From Streptomyces sp. WMMB303 (lineage in GTDB: Bacteria > Actinomycetota > Actinomycetes > Streptomycetales > Streptomycetaceae): a stretch of DNA of 64,000 nucleotides. The position numbers were made by a program, and so were the translations under genes. The stretch's first letter is position 1; every line of letters starts with the position of its first letter. A model generated the notes under the pieces. That model ran no database searches and was not told the DNA's origin. It saw only the letters and a program-made list of their open reading frames with translations. Location of the stretch: contig NZ_JARKIN010000001.1 in the NCBI RefSeq assembly GCF_029351045.1, positions 5,859,001-5,923,000 on the forward strand, written 5' to 3'. Shown piece by piece: positions 61,921 to 64,000 of the stretch.

Positions 61921-62858
61921 GGACGGATTCCTCGGGGGTCGGCGACGGCGGGCTCGGGCTGGGCGGGCGCGGACGGCGCCGCGGAGTGGGCGGCGGCCGC
62001 GGACGCGGGCGGAGCTGAGGCGGCGGGAGGCGTGGGCGGCAGCGCGGCGGCGCAGAACGCGCAGCGGTCGCCAATCAGTTCGAGGCCGCATCCGGGGCAC
62101 TCGTCCCGGCGTACCGAGGCGACCAGTTGGTAGAGGACCGAGACGTCGGGGATGGCGGCCACGAACTCGGTCAGCCGGGCCGTGCCCCACCAGCCCGCCG
62201 AGTCCCGGGGCAGCGGCGCCTGGTGTACGTGCCCCACCCGCCAGCGGGCCGGGAGGGTGTGCAGGGCCCAGTCCGCGGCGAGCCCTCCGGGTGCGACGGT
62301 CAGCTCCGTGGCGAACTGTGGCGCGGTCAGACCCGCGTCCGCCTCGGGGGTGCCGAGCCGGACCAGTTCGGGGGTGGGCGCCGCCAGTACCGCGAACCGG
62401 CTGCCCGGTAGCCAGGAGCGGGCGTGCGAGGTGACGCCGACGGGAACCCGGTCCAGCTTGGCGACGGACCCGAGGACGGCGCCGGCGTACAGATAGTGGG
62501 TCAGCAGGCGGGCCGCGGCACCGAGCACTCCGGGGGTGAAGTCGCACAGCGAGAGCTGCCGAAGCTGCCGCACCAGCACGCCGGTGGCCAGCGGCGGCAG
62601 CTCGACCGGCAGCAGGGCGATCCGGCGGCTCTCCAGCAGGGAGCGGACGGTGTGCAGCCGGTGCCGGTGGCGCAGCGGAAGGGTGGCGGGGAAGACGGTG
62701 ACCAGGTGGCCGTGCCGCTCCAGCAGGCCCTGGGTCTCGGCCAGCGCCGCGTCCAGCGGCTGCTCCCCGGGCGGGGAGAGCACATGGGCGTGCGGGGTGT
62801 GCCGGTCGGAGGCGGCGAGCAGGTGGTCGGGGCAGGTGACCGCTAACGCCGTCGACAC
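61917..62858 (-). CDS. Hypothetical first gene of the Tad operon, with zinc ribbon
   Basis: This encodes 313 residues. The N-terminal ~250 residues are a mixed alpha/beta domain (TALAVTCPDHLLAASDRHTP, then GHLVTVFPATLPLRHRHRLH) that I do not recognise. They are followed by a zinc ribbon, ECPGCGLELIGDRCAFCAAA, and an Ala/Pro-rich tail. GGAGG before GTG 62858 supports the start. It is coupled to cpaB by an ATGA overlap and heads the operon. A cytoplasmic accessory role is a guess. Confidence 0.72.
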   Translation of the reverse strand: MSTALAVTCPDHLLAASDRHTPHAHVLSPPGEQPLDAALAETQGLLERHGHLVTVFPATLPLRHRHRLHTVRSLLESRRIALLPVELPPLATGVLVRQLRQLSLCDFTPGVLGAAARLLTHYLYAGAVLGSVAKLDRVPVGVTSHARSWLPGSRFAVLAAPTPELVRLGTPEADAGLTAPQFATELTVAPGGLAADWALHTLPARWRVGHVHQAPLPRDSAGWWGTARLTEFVAAIPDVSVLYQLVASVRRDECPGCGLELIGDRCAFCAAALPPTPPAASAPPASAAAAHSAAPSAPAQPEPAVADPRGIRP

Positions 62859-63017
62859 ATCAGCCTCCCCCGGAGCCCACCACCGGGCTACCACACTAGC
62901 CATGGGCCCGCGCACCGGGAACCGTTCCCCGCAACTGGGCGCAGCCGGACCACTACCCGCCCCACCCGGCCCGCCAATCCCGCGGCGGGAAAGTCCGCGG
63001 GCCGCCGGCCGGCCGCG

Positions 63018-64000
63018 TCACCAGGGCAGGTCGCGGACCTGCTGCACGCACAGCACGAGGAAGAGCACGCAGGAGGCCCCCAGCAGGCCGTTGCTGACCG
63101 GGCCGTTGCGCCATTCGCGGGGCGTGCGCTCGCTGTTGAGCAGCCACAGCAGGGTGGCGGCGAGGAAGGGCATGAAGAACGCGCCCAGCACTCCGTAGGC
63201 CACCACCAGGCCGAAGGGCCGGTCCAGCCACAGCAGGACCATCGGGGGGAAGGTCAGCCACAGCAGGTAGCCGCGGAAGGGCAGCGAGCGCTCCTGCTCG
63301 CCGCGGGCGAGCGGGGCGACGCCCGCCTCGGCGGGTCCGCCGCGGGCGGCCCTGCTCCGGGCCACGAAGTCGGCGAACATCAGGCTGACTCCGTGCCAGA
63401 CGCCCACCAGGGAGGAGAAGGAGGCGGCGAAGAAACCGATCAGGAAGAGCGTGGCGGTGGAGCTGCCGAAGCGCTTCTCCAGGACGGATTCGAGGTCGAG
63501 CAGCCCTTGGTCGCCGGAGGCGAGCGCCAGGTGCGAGGAGTGCAGCAGTTCGGCGCCGATGATCAGCATCGCGACGACGAAGATGCCGGTCGTCAGGTAG
63601 GCGACCCGGTTGTCGAGCCGCATCATCCGCATCCAGCTGCTGTCGGCCCAGCCCTTGGCGTTGATCCAGTAGCCGTATGCGGCCATGGTGATGGTGCCGC
63701 CGACGCCGCCGATCAGGCCCAGGGTGTAGATCAGCGAGCCGGACGGCAGGACGGGGACGAGTCCGGCGAGCGCGTCGCCCAGGTCGGGGCTGACCCGGAT
63801 CGCTACGTAGACCACGACCAGGAACATCACGCCGACGAAGGCCATCATGATCTTCTCGACGACGGCGTAGCGGTTGGTCCACACGAACAGCAGCCCGACC
63901 AGCCCGGTGAGGATGGCCCAGGCCTTGAGCGGCAGGGCGTCCGGGAAGAGCGCCTGCAGCGGCAGGGCGCTGGAGGACATGGCGGTCGCTCCGTAGACGA
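63018..64000 (-). CDS. Nramp-family divalent metal transporter (5' truncated)
   Basis: The frame is open to the right edge; the first ~100 residues lie outside the window. About eight membrane helices are seen, with IGGVGGTITMAAYGYWINAK and LIGFFAASFSSLVGVWHGVS typical of Nramp-like transporters. It would import Mn, Fe or a similar ion. The internal ATG at 63980 is not a likely start since VYGATAM continues upstream in frame. Confidence 0.85.
   Translation of the reverse strand, partial: VYGATAMSSSALPLQALFPDALPLKAWAILTGLVGLLFVWTNRYAVVEKIMMAFVGVMFLVVVYVAIRVSPDLGDALAGLVPVLPSGSLIYTLGLIGGVGGTITMAAYGYWINAKGWADSSWMRMMRLDNRVAYLTTGIFVVAMLIIGAELLHSSHLALASGDQGLLDLESVLEKRFGSSTATLFLIGFFAASFSSLVGVWHGVSLMFADFVARSRAARGGPAEAGVAPLARGEQERSLPFRGYLLWLTFPPMVLLWLDRPFGLVVAYGVLGAFFMPFLAATLLWLLNSERTPREWRNGPVSNGLLGASCVLFLVLCVQQVRDLPW

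Overview
The window is about 72% GC, with GC-rich third codon positions, GTG starts and 4-nt stop/start overlaps throughout. It carries WhiB-like, DUF397/DUF5753 and DUF1707 proteins and FtsH-independent actinobacterial housekeeping genes. This points to a chromosomal segment of Streptomyces or a close relative. The region from ychF rightwards reads like conserved chromosomal core. The first 12 kb and a 2.5-kb patch between ahpC and oxyR read like accessory DNA.

Layout. Positions 1-1.7 kb: end of an ABC-2 exporter operon and a small Cys-rich protein. Positions 1.8-7.9 kb, minus strand: a three-gene operon. It encodes a giant NB-ARC/TPR/ParA-type ATPase/beta-sandwich protein, a CHAT (caspase-like) protease and an alpha/beta hydrolase, and looks like a regulated conflict or cell-death module. 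Positions 8.2-9.03 kb: a truncated cytochrome P450, then a 20-residue peptide gene ending in RRWYWY behind a near-perfect ribosome binding site, then a strong terminator. This resembles an atropopeptide (tryptorubin-type) RiPP locus whose P450 has lost essential parts. Positions 9.03-12.2 kb: debris and accessory genes. These include one orphan type I-E-like CRISPR repeat, a gene broken by a 5-bp duplication, and an Abi_2/AbiF-like HEPN gene flanked by ~78-bp direct repeats, one of which abuts the ychF stop codon.

Positions 12.2-32.2 kb: core genes ychF, DUF6542, ispH, amino-acid permease, xseA-xseB, nitroreductase, DUF4245, glpX, a whiB-like gene, DUF1707, class I fumarase, VOC, fumC, DUF402, methyltransferase, a SpoIIE-type phosphatase, and ahpC-ahpD. 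Positions 32.3-34.8 kb: an insert (NTF2-like gene under a MerR-type promoter, DUF5753 XRE regulator with DUF397, and small Cys-containing proteins) separating ahpC from oxyR. Matching 15-mers resembling one OxyR box lie at both edges. Positions 35.9-43.5 kb: TetR/hydrolase pair, RHH/SPFH/PadR group, a membrane alpha/beta hydrolase and an AI-2E family protein. Positions 43.8-48.8 kb: an SLT-domain protein with a structured leader, PhoH-like protein, isoprenyl transferase and aldo/keto reductase.

Positions 48.9-62.9 kb: a prepilin peptidase and two minus-strand Tad/Flp pilus-like operons. One has Flp pilin, a TadG-like protein, a lipoprotein and an OmpA protein. The other has an N-terminal regulator-like protein, CpaB, a CpaE-TadE fusion, TadE, CpaF, TadB and TadC. 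Between them lies a c-di-AMP (ydaO-type) riboswitch with an overlapping terminator hairpin, followed only by the remnant of a secreted-protein gene. The window ends inside an Nramp-family transporter.

All calls are from reading the sequence and motif knowledge; no searches or structure predictions were run.
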